Positions 5,962 through 12,506 of a stretch of DNA of 12,506 nucleotides are shown here, piece after piece. Each line of letters begins with the position of its first letter. Position 1 is the first letter of the stretch. The notes under the pieces are model-generated. The model was not told the origin of the DNA. It made no database searches and saw only the letters and a list, made by a program, of their open reading frames with translations. The DNA lies in contig BOAV01000071.1 of NCBI GenBank assembly GCA_026002045.1, forward strand, positions 1 through 12,506. Reading direction: 5' to 3'. The DNA comes from Spirochaetia bacterium. GTDB lineage: Bacteria; Spirochaetota; Spirochaetia; Treponematales; Breznakiellaceae. Position numbers and translations under genes: made by a program.

Positions 5962-7191
5962 CTACCAACCGAAGCGCGTTCCTAGTGTCACACCAAGGCC
6001 GGAAGTGAAGCTTTTATCAAATTTTTGGGATTGAGCGGAAACTTCCATAAGGAATTCTGCGGCCCGGAAATTCAGGCCAAGACCTATCCGGTTTTTCCAT
6101 ATCCCGCCGTCTATGCCCATAGCCAGGTAGATGTTAAAAATATTCTTTACCAAAGAGGTCTTAACCAAGGCCCCTATATTAAAATGGGCCTCTTCCGGAT
6201 CGGGGTATATAGCGGTAAACCCGATATTCGGCCGTACCAGCAGCAGGTCGTTGCTAAAGGGCCGGCAGTCCGCATATATGTCCAACTTCATGGGCCGCAG
6301 GGCCTTTTGGTTTGCGCCGGAAAAAGGCCCGTATGTGAGCTTAATTTCCGGTATATCAAGTGTCGGATTGGAGAGCAGGTTATCAGAGCCAATCGTAAAA
6401 TTATCAAGACCAACAGCCAGCCCGCTTTTTAAGGTTGCGGGAACAAGGGGAATATGGTTGAAATTCATCCCCAGGTCAAGGAAGGTAAACAGCCGGTATT
6501 CCGCCTGAAGGGAAAAATCAACACCCCCGGATTGGAGAATCTTCCCAACATCTATTTCGGGCTCACCCAGCTCGGTACCGCCCCTGCCGGTAAAACCAAT
6601 GGGGGTATAGACTTTAATATCCGCAGAAGCCGTAATCAAAGTCCCGGCATCCGTATTCAGATCGTAGGTCACTTTTCCCGGAGGCATATAGATGATAGGT
6701 ATATAGTAGGCAAGGCTGCCCCCAATCTTGAGCTTATCATTAAGCGCCTCAAACCTTGTACTAAAACCGGCCCCTATTTCGCCAAAAACAGCCCCGGAAA
6801 TATTGAGGGCATCCCCGGCTGAATTATGGTTGTTGAGATTCCCCCGGGAGATAAGCTCCATAAACGATTTGTCGAAGCTCTCGCTGAATCCGCCCTCAAG
6901 GCCGGTATAAAACGAAAGGAAGTACCGTTCCTTTATGGTAAGGTTGAAAAAGGCATCCGCAAAAAGATCAAAATTCAGCATGGCCCCTTTGTCGTCCATT
7001 TCCGGCGCTAATTTATCCAGATCGATAAGGATATTTTTTTTCAGAATATCAGTGAAACCGACCATGTTATTGGCAAGGCCAAGGCCAATGTCAGACCCGA
7101 TTTCCCATTTTTTGCGGTGAGGAGTATCCTCCGCAGAGAGCAGTCCGAAGGAGCATATTAATAATACACCGATGATTAAGGGCTTCTTCAT
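5962..7191 (-). CDS. Predicted outer-membrane beta-barrel protein
   Basis: This 409-residue protein has a clear signal peptide (MKKPLIIGVLLICSFGLLSA, cleavage probably before EDT). The mature part is made of alternating hydrophobic and polar strands, for example YFLSFYTGLEGGF, KLKIGGSLAYYIPIIY, DFSLQAEYRLFTFLDLGMNF and NRIGLGLNFRAAEFLMEVSA, and ends in an aromatic residue (GVTLGTRFGW), as outer-membrane barrels do for insertion by BamA. The pattern (globular start, closing strand series) recalls DUF5723-like barrel proteins, but I cannot confirm a family. The ATG at 7189-7191 has GGAGAG upstream. Only 3 nt separate it from the lipoprotein stop, so the two genes are co-translated and may form a complex. 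Its cargo or role is unknown. Confidence 0.75.
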   Translation of the reverse strand: MKKPLIIGVLLICSFGLLSAEDTPHRKKWEIGSDIGLGLANNMVGFTDILKKNILIDLDKLAPEMDDKGAMLNFDLFADAFFNLTIKERYFLSFYTGLEGGFSESFDKSFMELISRGNLNNHNSAGDALNISGAVFGEIGAGFSTRFEALNDKLKIGGSLAYYIPIIYMPPGKVTYDLNTDAGTLITASADIKVYTPIGFTGRGGTELGEPEIDVGKILQSGGVDFSLQAEYRLFTFLDLGMNFNHIPLVPATLKSGLAVGLDNFTIGSDNLLSNPTLDIPEIKLTYGPFSGANQKALRPMKLDIYADCRPFSNDLLLVRPNIGFTAIYPDPEEAHFNIGALVKTSLVKNIFNIYLAMGIDGGIWKNRIGLGLNFRAAEFLMEVSAQSQKFDKSFTSGLGVTLGTRFGW

Positions 7192-7194
7192 TTT

Positions 7195-8373
7195 CTACTC
7201 TCCAAATTTTATTTTATAGTCAAGATCAGCCATCGCTTCCACAGCGATGTTAAAGTCCAGCTTCTTTTCCTCTTTCGGCGTGATTGAAAAAATGGGATCC
7301 GCGCCGGCATTTTTCTTAAGGAGGATCTCAAATTTAGGATTAAAGGGGTTGGGCAGATCATTGGGATCAATAAGAACCTCCTTGGCTGAGTCAGGATCAA
7401 AATCAAAACCCCAGGCAGCAGAACCGGAACCGCCGTCAATAACCAACAGGGTATCATCCGGATCATCCGGCAGTATATTATTGGTAAACCTATTAAGAAT
7501 AAACTTGAGGGACTCCAGATTTTTAAGAATATTATCCTCATCCCCCGGCCGTCTGCCAAAAAGATCCCCCGCCTCTGCACCCGGGGCGGGCATCAGATTT
7601 TTCATATCAAGCTTCACGTAATCATTCTTGTTTTTACCGGCAGGCATGTTTACACTTGGGGGATCACTGATCTTGAATTTCAAGGGGAGCTTGATGATCA
7701 TATTCATGGAAATGTGGGGGTTACTGAGGACCTCGGCGATAACAAATTCAAACTCGTAATTCAAAGTAACAGGCTCGCCAGAATTAAATGAATCGGTAAG
7801 GTCTATTGGACCTATACTGTAAGACCCCAGGGAGGCAAGTGGGGGATCGCCGACATCCGGAAAGGCCGGTACGGATTCATCGGGTATGTTGGGGCCATAA
7901 CTCACCCCATTAAACGTAAGTGTAGCCGAGTCGCCAAGACCCGTCGTATAGATAAACCCTTCCACCTTTTCAAACTTCATGCCGAAATCCGTGAGGGATG
8001 AAAGGTCCGGATTAAATTCACCTTCGATTTTTTTCTTTAAATCACCGGGGATAAACTCACCGGGTATATCTCCGGGTCCGGTAATGTCCCTGTCTTCAAT
8101 GGGAAAAAGCGCCGCATAGGTCTGGACGAGGGGATCGTCGTCGAGCTCGGCGATTTTTAGGGAAGGATCGCCGTTGCTCATCATCTCCTTGATTTTATCA
8201 CCCCTCAGGAGGTCCACCAGAGAATTTTCCCCCGACTTAAAGGGGCTCCCCAGGTCGAGGTATAAACCGGGATGACCCTTAATGGTGAGTGCTTCGGGTA
8301 TTGCAAGCTCGCAGGATGCCAATAACACTATTAAAGCGGTCAGCAAAAGACCGGTTAAATTCCATTTTCTCAT
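7195..8373 (-). CDS. Lipoprotein of unknown function
   Basis: This 392-residue protein has an N-terminal lipoprotein signal: a basic MRKWN start, a hydrophobic core and the lipobox LLAS-Cys21, so it should be lipidated and anchored in a membrane facing the periplasm or outside. The mature part is rich in Asp, Pro and Gly, with acidic linkers (ITGPGDIPGEFIPGDL) between beta-strand-like segments (TLNYEFEFVIAEVL, MNMIIKLPLKFKI, LDFNIAVEAMADLDYKIKF). I recognise no domain. The ATG at 8371-8373 has GGGGAG 8 nt upstream. It is first in the operon with the barrel and MFS genes and is divergent from the exported MBL-fold hydrolase. A partner role for the barrel is an inference from context. Confidence 0.75.
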   Translation of the reverse strand: MRKWNLTGLLLTALIVLLASCELAIPEALTIKGHPGLYLDLGSPFKSGENSLVDLLRGDKIKEMMSNGDPSLKIAELDDDPLVQTYAALFPIEDRDITGPGDIPGEFIPGDLKKKIEGEFNPDLSSLTDFGMKFEKVEGFIYTTGLGDSATLTFNGVSYGPNIPDESVPAFPDVGDPPLASLGSYSIGPIDLTDSFNSGEPVTLNYEFEFVIAEVLSNPHISMNMIIKLPLKFKISDPPSVNMPAGKNKNDYVKLDMKNLMPAPGAEAGDLFGRRPGDEDNILKNLESLKFILNRFTNNILPDDPDDTLLVIDGGSGSAAWGFDFDPDSAKEVLIDPNDLPNPFNPKFEILLKKNAGADPIFSITPKEEKKLDFNIAVEAMADLDYKIKFGE

Positions 8374-8573
8374 ATAAAATTCTCCCCAGAGCTATTTACT
8401 AAAACAATATACACTATATATCCTGAAAAATCCATGATAGTTTACCCCAAGATTCGGGATTCAAGAAAGTAAATGCAATAGCCCTGCGTCAAGCCCGGTT
8501 TTGCTTGCATGAAAGGGGAAAAATCGTTAAAAATGTTCTGTAAAGTAAAGATAATTTTTTAGGCGGGGTGTAT
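8374..8573. other. Divergent promoter region
   Basis: This 200-nt AT-rich spacer lies between the leftward lipoprotein operon and the rightward MBL gene. A weak leftward -10 candidate is TATATT (near 8407-8412 on the minus strand), but no convincing -35 goes with it. The rightward candidate is given separately. I see no gene or strong hairpin here. Confidence 0.6.
8527..8555 (+). promoter_or_regulatory. Candidate sigma70 promoter for the MBL-fold gene
   Basis: TTAAAA (8527-8532), 17 nt, GATAAT (8550-8555). The -10 matches 5/6 and the -35 4/6. The predicted start near 8562 would give a leader of about 12 nt carrying the GGCGGGG-like ribosome site. Confidence 0.42.
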
Positions 8574-9425
8574 ATGAAATCTCAAATTTTGGGCGGACTT
8601 TTTTTGGCTTCCATGGCGGTAAATGTATTTGCGGCAGACCCGGCAGTTTTTACCTGGAAAACCGGCGCTTTTGAAGTGAATATGCTGGTGGAAACCCGGA
8701 GCGTGGGGCGGCCTTCCATCCTTTTGGGGGTGAGTCCGGCCCGGATTGCGGAATATTTCCCCGACGGGACCTATCAGTCGGAGGTCAACACCTTCCTGAT
8801 CCGGGGGAACGGGCATACGGTGATAGTGGATACCGGTTTTGGGGGCGCCATTTTTGAAAACATGCGCCGGCTGGGGGTAAAACCTGAGGATGTGGACGCG
8901 GTTCTCCTTACCCATATGCACGGCGATCACATCGGGGGGCTCCAAAGGGACGGCAAAAGCCTTTTTCCCAGGGCCAGGGTCTACCTTGCCAAGCAGGAGC
9001 GGGATTACTGGATTGATACCGCAGCCAACGCGGGGGCCCGGGCCGCTTTAGCCCCCTACGGCGCAAAGGTGGAAACTTTTCTGCCCGGCGGCATCGGCGG
9101 CGGTGCCCCCGAAATACTTCCGGGGATACGGGCGGCGGCGGCCTTTGGGCACACCCCGGGGCATACGGTGTTTTTGCTGGAGTCCGGGGGGGAAAAGCTC
9201 CTTATCTGGGGCGATCTGATGCATGTCCAGGGTATCCAGTTCCCCCTGCCGGATACTTCCGTCAGCTATGACACGGACCCCATTGCCGCGGCGGCGTCAC
9301 GGAAACAGATTCTGGACTATGCGGCCAGGAACAAGGTCCCTGTCGCCGGAATGCACCTGGTTTATCCCGCCATAGGCCGGGTAGAGGCCGCCGGGGCGGG
9401 GTACCGATTTGTGACGGGGGAATAG
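8574..9425 (+). CDS. Exported metallo-beta-lactamase-fold hydrolase
   Basis: This 283-residue protein has a signal peptide (residues 1-20, ending NVFA before ADPAV), so it acts outside the cytoplasm. The MBL zinc site is complete: HMHGDH (His114, His116, Asp118, His119), the second His in GHTPGH (His197), Asp214 in WGDLMH, and His261 in GMHLVYP. The family splits lactones, thioesters, beta-lactams and similar bonds; the arrangement resembles AiiA/YtnP-like and other general MBL hydrolases more than true beta-lactamases, but the substrate is open. The ATG at 8574 is preferred over a GTG at 8568 because the GGGG run at 8565-8568 then sits at a normal distance and the signal peptide is cleaner. 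The following small gene begins 1 nt after its stop. Confidence 0.9.
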   Translation: MKSQILGGLFLASMAVNVFAADPAVFTWKTGAFEVNMLVETRSVGRPSILLGVSPARIAEYFPDGTYQSEVNTFLIRGNGHTVIVDTGFGGAIFENMRRLGVKPEDVDAVLLTHMHGDHIGGLQRDGKSLFPRARVYLAKQERDYWIDTAANAGARAALAPYGAKVETFLPGGIGGGAPEILPGIRAAAAFGHTPGHTVFLLESGGEKLLIWGDLMHVQGIQFPLPDTSVSYDTDPIAAAASRKQILDYAARNKVPVAGMHLVYPAIGRVEAAGAGYRFVTGE

Positions 9426-9426
9426 G

Positions 9427-9693
9427 GTGGCCGTTTCGGTTGAGTGGCGGGATGTCATGTACGACAATATCTTTGAACAGGAGATCCGGGGGCTCCGGCG
9501 GCGCCGGGAATCGGACCCGAATTGTACCGTAGCGGACATTGAAGGGGTGCTGCAGCACCTGTATATCATGGACGGCGCCGACTGGTACGGCAGAGGGGAT
9601 GTGCAGGATACCACCATGGCCGCGACCATCGCCGCCTATGAGTATTTTATCGCCGATTGGAAAGCGAAGGCGGCCGGGGTCTTAAAAGATTAA
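9427..9693 (+). CDS. Small hypothetical protein (88 aa)
   Basis: The reading frame begins with GTG at 9427, one base after the MBL stop, with a G-rich Shine-Dalgarno-like run at 9416-9420 inside the MBL gene. A shorter start, ATG at 9457 (MYDNIFEQEIRGLRRRR), would give 78 residues. There is no signal peptide or membrane segment. The composition is soluble and predicted helical: a basic cluster RGLRRRRESD, then ADIEGVLQHLYIMDGADWYG, then TMAATIAAYEYFIADW. Codon use resembles the neighbours and the frame is compact, so I believe it is real, but I do not recognise a family. Its position suggests co-expression with the MBL hydrolase, although one is exported and this is cytosolic. Confidence 0.7.
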   Translation: MAVSVEWRDVMYDNIFEQEIRGLRRRRESDPNCTVADIEGVLQHLYIMDGADWYGRGDVQDTTMAATIAAYEYFIADWKAKAAGVLKD

Positions 9694-9705
9694 TGTTTTT
9701 CACCC

Positions 9706-9734
9706 TTGACGTACCCTTCACAGACGGCTAAATT
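9706..9734 (+). promoter_or_regulatory. Strong sigma70-type promoter for the bactofilin operon
   Basis: TTGACG (9706-9711), a 17-nt spacer, then TAAATT (9729-9734). The -35 matches 5/6 and the -10 4-5/6 with ideal spacing. The start point would be about 9741-9742, i.e. the A of the bactofilin ATG at 9742. There is no Shine-Dalgarno before that ATG. Confidence 0.65.
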
Positions 9735-9741
9735 CAGTAAC

Positions 9742-10107
9742 ATGACCGATGTTCAGAATGATTTTTTGGAAGAAGAGGATTTTGATACCATCCTTTCGCC
9801 GGACATCGATTTTTCCGGGACCCTGAATTTTGAAAAGTCCTTTCTTATTCAGGGGAGGCTTTCCGGGGAGATAAAAGCCCAGGGGCTTTTGGTCATTGAT
9901 GAAGGGGCGGTGGTGGAAGCCGATATCAATGCTTCCCGGGTGGTGATCCGGGGCGCGGTAAAGGGAAACGTGATCGCCTCCGAAAGAGTGGAGGTGACCA
10001 TCACGGGAAGGCTGATAGGAAACGCCACTGCCCCGGAAATTTCAATGGAGCCCGGTTGTGTGTTTAACGGGCGGTGTACCATGCCCGAAAAAAGCCCCCA
10101 GGTATGA
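9742..10107 (+). CDS. Bactofilin (polymer-forming cytoskeletal protein)
   Basis: This 121-residue protein has the bactofilin (DUF583) beta-helix core between short polar ends. The core runs from about residue 20 to 110 as repeated short hydrophobic strands (SFLIQGRLSGEIKA, LLVIDEGAVVEADI, VVIRGAVKGNVIA, VEVTITGRLIGNA), with Gly-turns every six residues or so. Bactofilins self-assemble without nucleotide into filaments that scaffold cell-wall enzymes, cell shape or, in spirochaetes, envelope organisation. The start ATG at 9742 is chosen over the upstream in-frame TTG at 9706, because that TTG is the -35 of the promoter and has no ribosome site. The stop overlaps the next start as ATGA. Confidence 0.92.
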   Translation: MTDVQNDFLEEEDFDTILSPDIDFSGTLNFEKSFLIQGRLSGEIKAQGLLVIDEGAVVEADINASRVVIRGAVKGNVIASERVEVTITGRLIGNATAPEISMEPGCVFNGRCTMPEKSPQV

Positions 10108-10739
10108 AAAAAAAATGTTATCCGGCCGGATTGTTATTTTTACTGCTCTTTCCCCTTTTTGGAGGCCATGCCCAGACCAGGCCGGATGCCCTTGATGAAT
10201 ACCGGCGCGGCAACTTTGAACGGGCGGCGGCGATTTGCCGGACTGAGATTACGGAGAATCCCGGTAATCTTGATTCCTATGTGGTGATCTGCTGGAGCCT
10301 TTTGAGTTTAAACCGTTACGAGGAAGCCCTGACCTTCGCCCGGCAGGGGAGGAATATCAGCCGCTACGATCCCCGGATCATCGAAATTCTGGGTGAAATC
10401 AGTTATTACCAGGGCCGGAACAATGAGGCCCTGCAATATTTTCAGGAATACATCAATCTGGCCCCCGAAGGTCAGCAGATCAAAACGGTGTATTACCTTT
10501 TGGGTGAGATTTATATCCGCCTGGGCCGTTTCCGCCATGCGGATATTGCCCTTTCCACGGCGGTGCATTGGGCCTCGGGGAACGCCCTGTGGTGGGCCCG
10601 CCTGGCCTATGCCCGGGAAAACGCCGGGGACCTCTCCGAAGCGGTTATCGCCTATGAACGGGCCCTGGCCCTGGATTCCCGGCTTGCCGATGCCCGCCGG
10701 GGTCTGGACCGGACCCGCCAGGCCCTCGGGGGCCGTTAA
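10104..10739 (+). CDS. Secreted or periplasmic TPR-repeat protein
   Basis: This 211-residue protein has a signal peptide (MKKKCYPAGLLFLLLFPLFG, cleavage near GGHA-Q) and about five tetratricopeptide-like repeats from residue 27 to 200. Examples are EYRRGNFERAAAICRTEI, LNRYEEALTFARQGR, YYQGRNNEALQYFQEYI, YIRLGRFRHADIALSTAV and AGDLSEAVIAYERALALD. TPRs mediate protein binding, so a scaffold role in the periplasm is likely. There is no lipobox: the only Cys, Cys5, is too early. The ATG at 10104 overlaps the bactofilin stop (ATGA), and an upstream in-frame ATG at 10074 would lie inside bactofilin and spoil the signal peptide. The overlap suggests translational coupling with bactofilin, hinting at a shared envelope function. 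Confidence 0.85.
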   Translation: MKKKCYPAGLLFLLLFPLFGGHAQTRPDALDEYRRGNFERAAAICRTEITENPGNLDSYVVICWSLLSLNRYEEALTFARQGRNISRYDPRIIEILGEISYYQGRNNEALQYFQEYINLAPEGQQIKTVYYLLGEIYIRLGRFRHADIALSTAVHWASGNALWWARLAYARENAGDLSEAVIAYERALALDSRLADARRGLDRTRQALGGR

Positions 10740-10744
10740 TTCTT

Positions 10745-12151
10745 TTGCCCCTCTCCAAACCTTCTTTTTCCATCTATACCCTTGGCTGTAAATTAAACCA
10801 GCTTGAAAGCGAAGCCCTTGCGGATGCCCTTTGCCGGGAAGGATTTCAGCTTCTTCCCTGGGGTACCGGGGAGGGCGCTGTCCCGGCCGACTTGCTGCTC
10901 ATCAATACCTGCACGGTCACCTCCATGGCGGAACAGAAGGCCCGCCGGATGATCCGCAAAAGCCTCCGCGAAAATCCCGAAGCCTCCGTTATTGTGACCG
11001 GCTGCTATGCCCAGCTTGAAAGGGCCGCCATCGAGACATTAGATAGCGGCTCCTCCGGCGGCAAACGGCTCTTTGTGGTTCCCGGGGACGCCAAAAGCGC
11101 CCTCCTTGAACTGCCCCGTTTTTTGACTGCCGCCGGGGCGGAATCGGGCTCCGGAAACCTTTCTGCCCTGATTGAAGCCTGGTTCAAGGCCGAAGCCGGG
11201 GCTGCTGTCATAAGGGCGGATGCCTTTCGATTCGTTCCGGGGGATTTTTCTTCCCATTCACGGGGTTTCCTGAAAATACAGGACGGCTGTGACAATCATT
11301 GCGCCTATTGCCGGGTAACTCTGGCCCGGGGACCCAGCGTGAGCCTGCCTGCGGAAAAGGCTCTGGCCGACCTCAAGGCGCTGGAAGAAAAGGGTTACCG
11401 GGAAGCGGTGCTCACCGGGGTGAATATCAGCCAGTATTGTGATGAAGGCGGCCGGGACCTGGGGGGGCTGCTGGAATACCTCCTGGCGGGTACTCAGGAA
11501 ATACGTATCCGGCTTTCTTCCCTTGAACCCGATGGGCTTAGTGAGGATCTTGTGCAGACCCTGGCCCATCAGCGCCTCCGGCCCCATTTTCACCTTTCGG
11601 TCCAGTCCGGCAGCCCCCTGATTTTGGGGCGGATGGGCCGCGCTTACGGTCCTGAGGATGTGGAAAAAGCCGCCGGCCGCCTACGGGATATCAAAACCGA
11701 CCCTTTTTTGGCCTGTGACATCATCACGGGCTTTCCCGGTGAAACGGCAGCCGAATTCGAAAAAACCTGCGAAATTTGCCGCCGGATCGGCTTTGCCTGG
11801 ATACACGCCTTCCCCTATTCCCGGCGTCCCGGCACCGCAGCCTGGTCCTTTAAAAACCCGGTAAGCGAGCGGGATGCCGCCGAACGGGTCTCCGCCCTGC
11901 TCCGCCTGGCAAAACAGGGCCGCCGGGAATATATAAGCCGCTGGATCGGTAAAGAGGTAGAGGCCATTGTTGAGGGCGGGGACGAAAAAGACGCGCCCCT
12001 GCTTCAGGCAACCTCTGAAAATTACCTCAAACTGCTGCTCGATTCTCCGTATACACAGGGTACGGTCCCCGCGCCGGGAACCCTTCTCCGCTGCCGGATC
12101 AGGGGACAGGCAGCGGATCCTTTTGATGCGGCAGCGGAAATAGTGGGGTAG
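10745..12151 (+). CDS. mtaB: tRNA methylthiotransferase of the MtaB type
   Basis: This 468-residue radical-SAM enzyme of the MiaB/MtaB family should add a methylthio group to t6A37 of ANN-decoding tRNAs. The N-terminal UPF0004 domain has its cluster cysteines at Cys15 (TLGCKLNQLES), Cys56 (INTCTVT) and Cys87 (VTGCYAQ). The radical-SAM cluster is CDNHCAYC (Cys182, Cys186, Cys189) in LKIQDGCDNHCAYC. A C-terminal TRAM-like RNA-binding region follows (about 400-468). TLGCKLNQ and KIQDGC favour MtaB over MiaB. The linker between the two cluster domains seems about 25 residues longer than in B. subtilis MtaB. The start is a TTG at 10745, 5 nt after the TPR stop, with no good Shine-Dalgarno; a different start a few codons away is possible. 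It is probably co-transcribed with the TPR gene. Confidence 0.92.
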   Translation: MPLSKPSFSIYTLGCKLNQLESEALADALCREGFQLLPWGTGEGAVPADLLLINTCTVTSMAEQKARRMIRKSLRENPEASVIVTGCYAQLERAAIETLDSGSSGGKRLFVVPGDAKSALLELPRFLTAAGAESGSGNLSALIEAWFKAEAGAAVIRADAFRFVPGDFSSHSRGFLKIQDGCDNHCAYCRVTLARGPSVSLPAEKALADLKALEEKGYREAVLTGVNISQYCDEGGRDLGGLLEYLLAGTQEIRIRLSSLEPDGLSEDLVQTLAHQRLRPHFHLSVQSGSPLILGRMGRAYGPEDVEKAAGRLRDIKTDPFLACDIITGFPGETAAEFEKTCEICRRIGFAWIHAFPYSRRPGTAAWSFKNPVSERDAAERVSALLRLAKQGRREYISRWIGKEVEAIVEGGDEKDAPLLQATSENYLKLLLDSPYTQGTVPAPGTLLRCRIRGQAADPFDAAAEIVG

Positions 12152-12176
12152 GGGTGGGCTTCAAATTTGCGGCCCC

Positions 12177-12206
12177 TTGTTTTTCAGGGTCTGTTTAAGG
12201 TAAGAT
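12177..12206 (+). promoter_or_regulatory. Weak candidate promoter for the parvulin gene
   Basis: TTGTTT (12177-12182), 18 nt, TAAGAT (12201-12206). Expected start about 12213, giving a very short leader that still includes the AGGAG at 12213-12217. Read-through from mtaB is an equally good explanation for expression. Confidence 0.35.
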
Positions 12207-12224
12207 AATAACAGGAGCAACGAT

Positions 12225-12503
12225 ATGGAATGGCGTGCGAGTCATATTTTGGTAAAAGATCGGGGTCTTGCGGAGGACCTTTTGAAACGGGTCAAGCAGG
12301 GCGCTCCCTTTGAATCCCTGGCCCGGGAATTTTCCACCTGTCCCTCGAAATCTTCCGGTGGCGACCTAGGCTGGTTTGGCGCGGGAAAAATGGTTCCCGC
12401 CTTTGAATCGGCGGTAAAGCGGCTTTCGCCGGGCTCGGTTGGGGATGTGGTACAGACCCAATTCGGCTATCATATTATTAAATGTACGGGCCGTAAAGAA
12501 TGA
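12225..12503 (+). CDS. ppiC: Stand-alone parvulin-type peptidyl-prolyl isomerase (PpiC-like)
   Basis: This complete 92-residue protein equals a single parvulin domain, like E. coli PpiC (93 aa). It catalyses cis-trans isomerisation of X-Pro bonds. Family residues are present: ASHILVK (His7), FSTCPSKSSGGDLGWF (Cys39 and the GGDLGWF strand), KMVPAFE (Met56, Phe60) and QFGYHIIK (His83). It has no signal peptide, so it is cytoplasmic, unlike SurA or PrsA. The ATG at 12225 has AGGAG at 12213-12217, 7 nt upstream. It lies 73 nt after mtaB on the same strand. Confidence 0.95.
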   Translation: MEWRASHILVKDRGLAEDLLKRVKQGAPFESLAREFSTCPSKSSGGDLGWFGAGKMVPAFESAVKRLSPGSVGDVVQTQFGYHIIKCTGRKE

Positions 12504-12506
12504 TAT

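Noticed and set aside
8574..9425. True beta-lactamase (antibiotic resistance)
   Set aside because: The zinc motifs fit the broad MBL superfamily; the GHTPGH and GDLMH blocks are general and nothing specific to class B beta-lactamases stands out.
12151..12184. Possible intrinsic terminator after mtaB (GGGC...GCCC then TTGTTTTT)
   Set aside because: The stem is only 4 bp with a long loop, and the T-run overlaps the candidate -35 of the parvulin gene; too weak to list.

Overview
The window (about 12.5 kb, moderately GC-rich) looks like chromosomal DNA of a diderm bacterium, most likely a spirochaete of the Treponema group, possibly a gut-associated one. This is an inference from the gene set: a lipoprotein with an LLASC lipobox next to a signal-peptide beta-barrel protein, a small bactofilin, an MtaB-type methylthiotransferase and a short parvulin. 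No 16S rRNA or other phylogenetic marker is present to prove it. I see no tRNA, rRNA, CRISPR array, complete insertion sequence or phage gene.

Layout. Positions 1-137 (minus) carry a good Shine-Dalgarno and start codon opening a reading frame that hits an amber codon after ten residues and then stays open to the window edge: either a micro-ORF or a broken gene. An Uma2-family nuclease-like gene follows (189-752, minus). Positions 753-1101 hold no credible gene, but contain a CACAAAG-type half repeat and a 113-nt nested palindrome ending in a T-tract. Next come an RluA-type pseudouridine synthase (1102-1851, plus) and, convergent with only 7 bp between, an unrecognised protein (1859-2740, minus) in which I can see a degenerate PAP2-phosphatase signature.

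A leader with three consecutive hairpins (2811-2914) precedes an aldo/keto reductase of the YdhF type, followed closely by a DUF554 membrane protein. A large CACAGAG palindrome (4588-4686) separates this pair from a convergent three-gene minus-strand operon read from right to left: lipoprotein (8373-7195), outer-membrane beta-barrel candidate (7191-5962) and MFS transporter (5949-4699). The tight spacing suggests the three act together at the cell envelope.

From 8574 onward everything is on the plus strand: an exported metallo-beta-lactamase-fold hydrolase, a small unknown protein, a bactofilin whose sigma70-like promoter lies directly against its start codon (possible leaderless mRNA), a secreted TPR protein overlapping it by ATGA, the tRNA-modifying enzyme MtaB, and a stand-alone parvulin isomerase.

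The best leads for novelty are the degenerate PAP2-like protein, the lipoprotein/barrel/MFS operon, the triple-hairpin leader, the 113-nt palindrome and the bactofilin promoter arrangement. I found no clear defence system or other large uncharacterised cassette.
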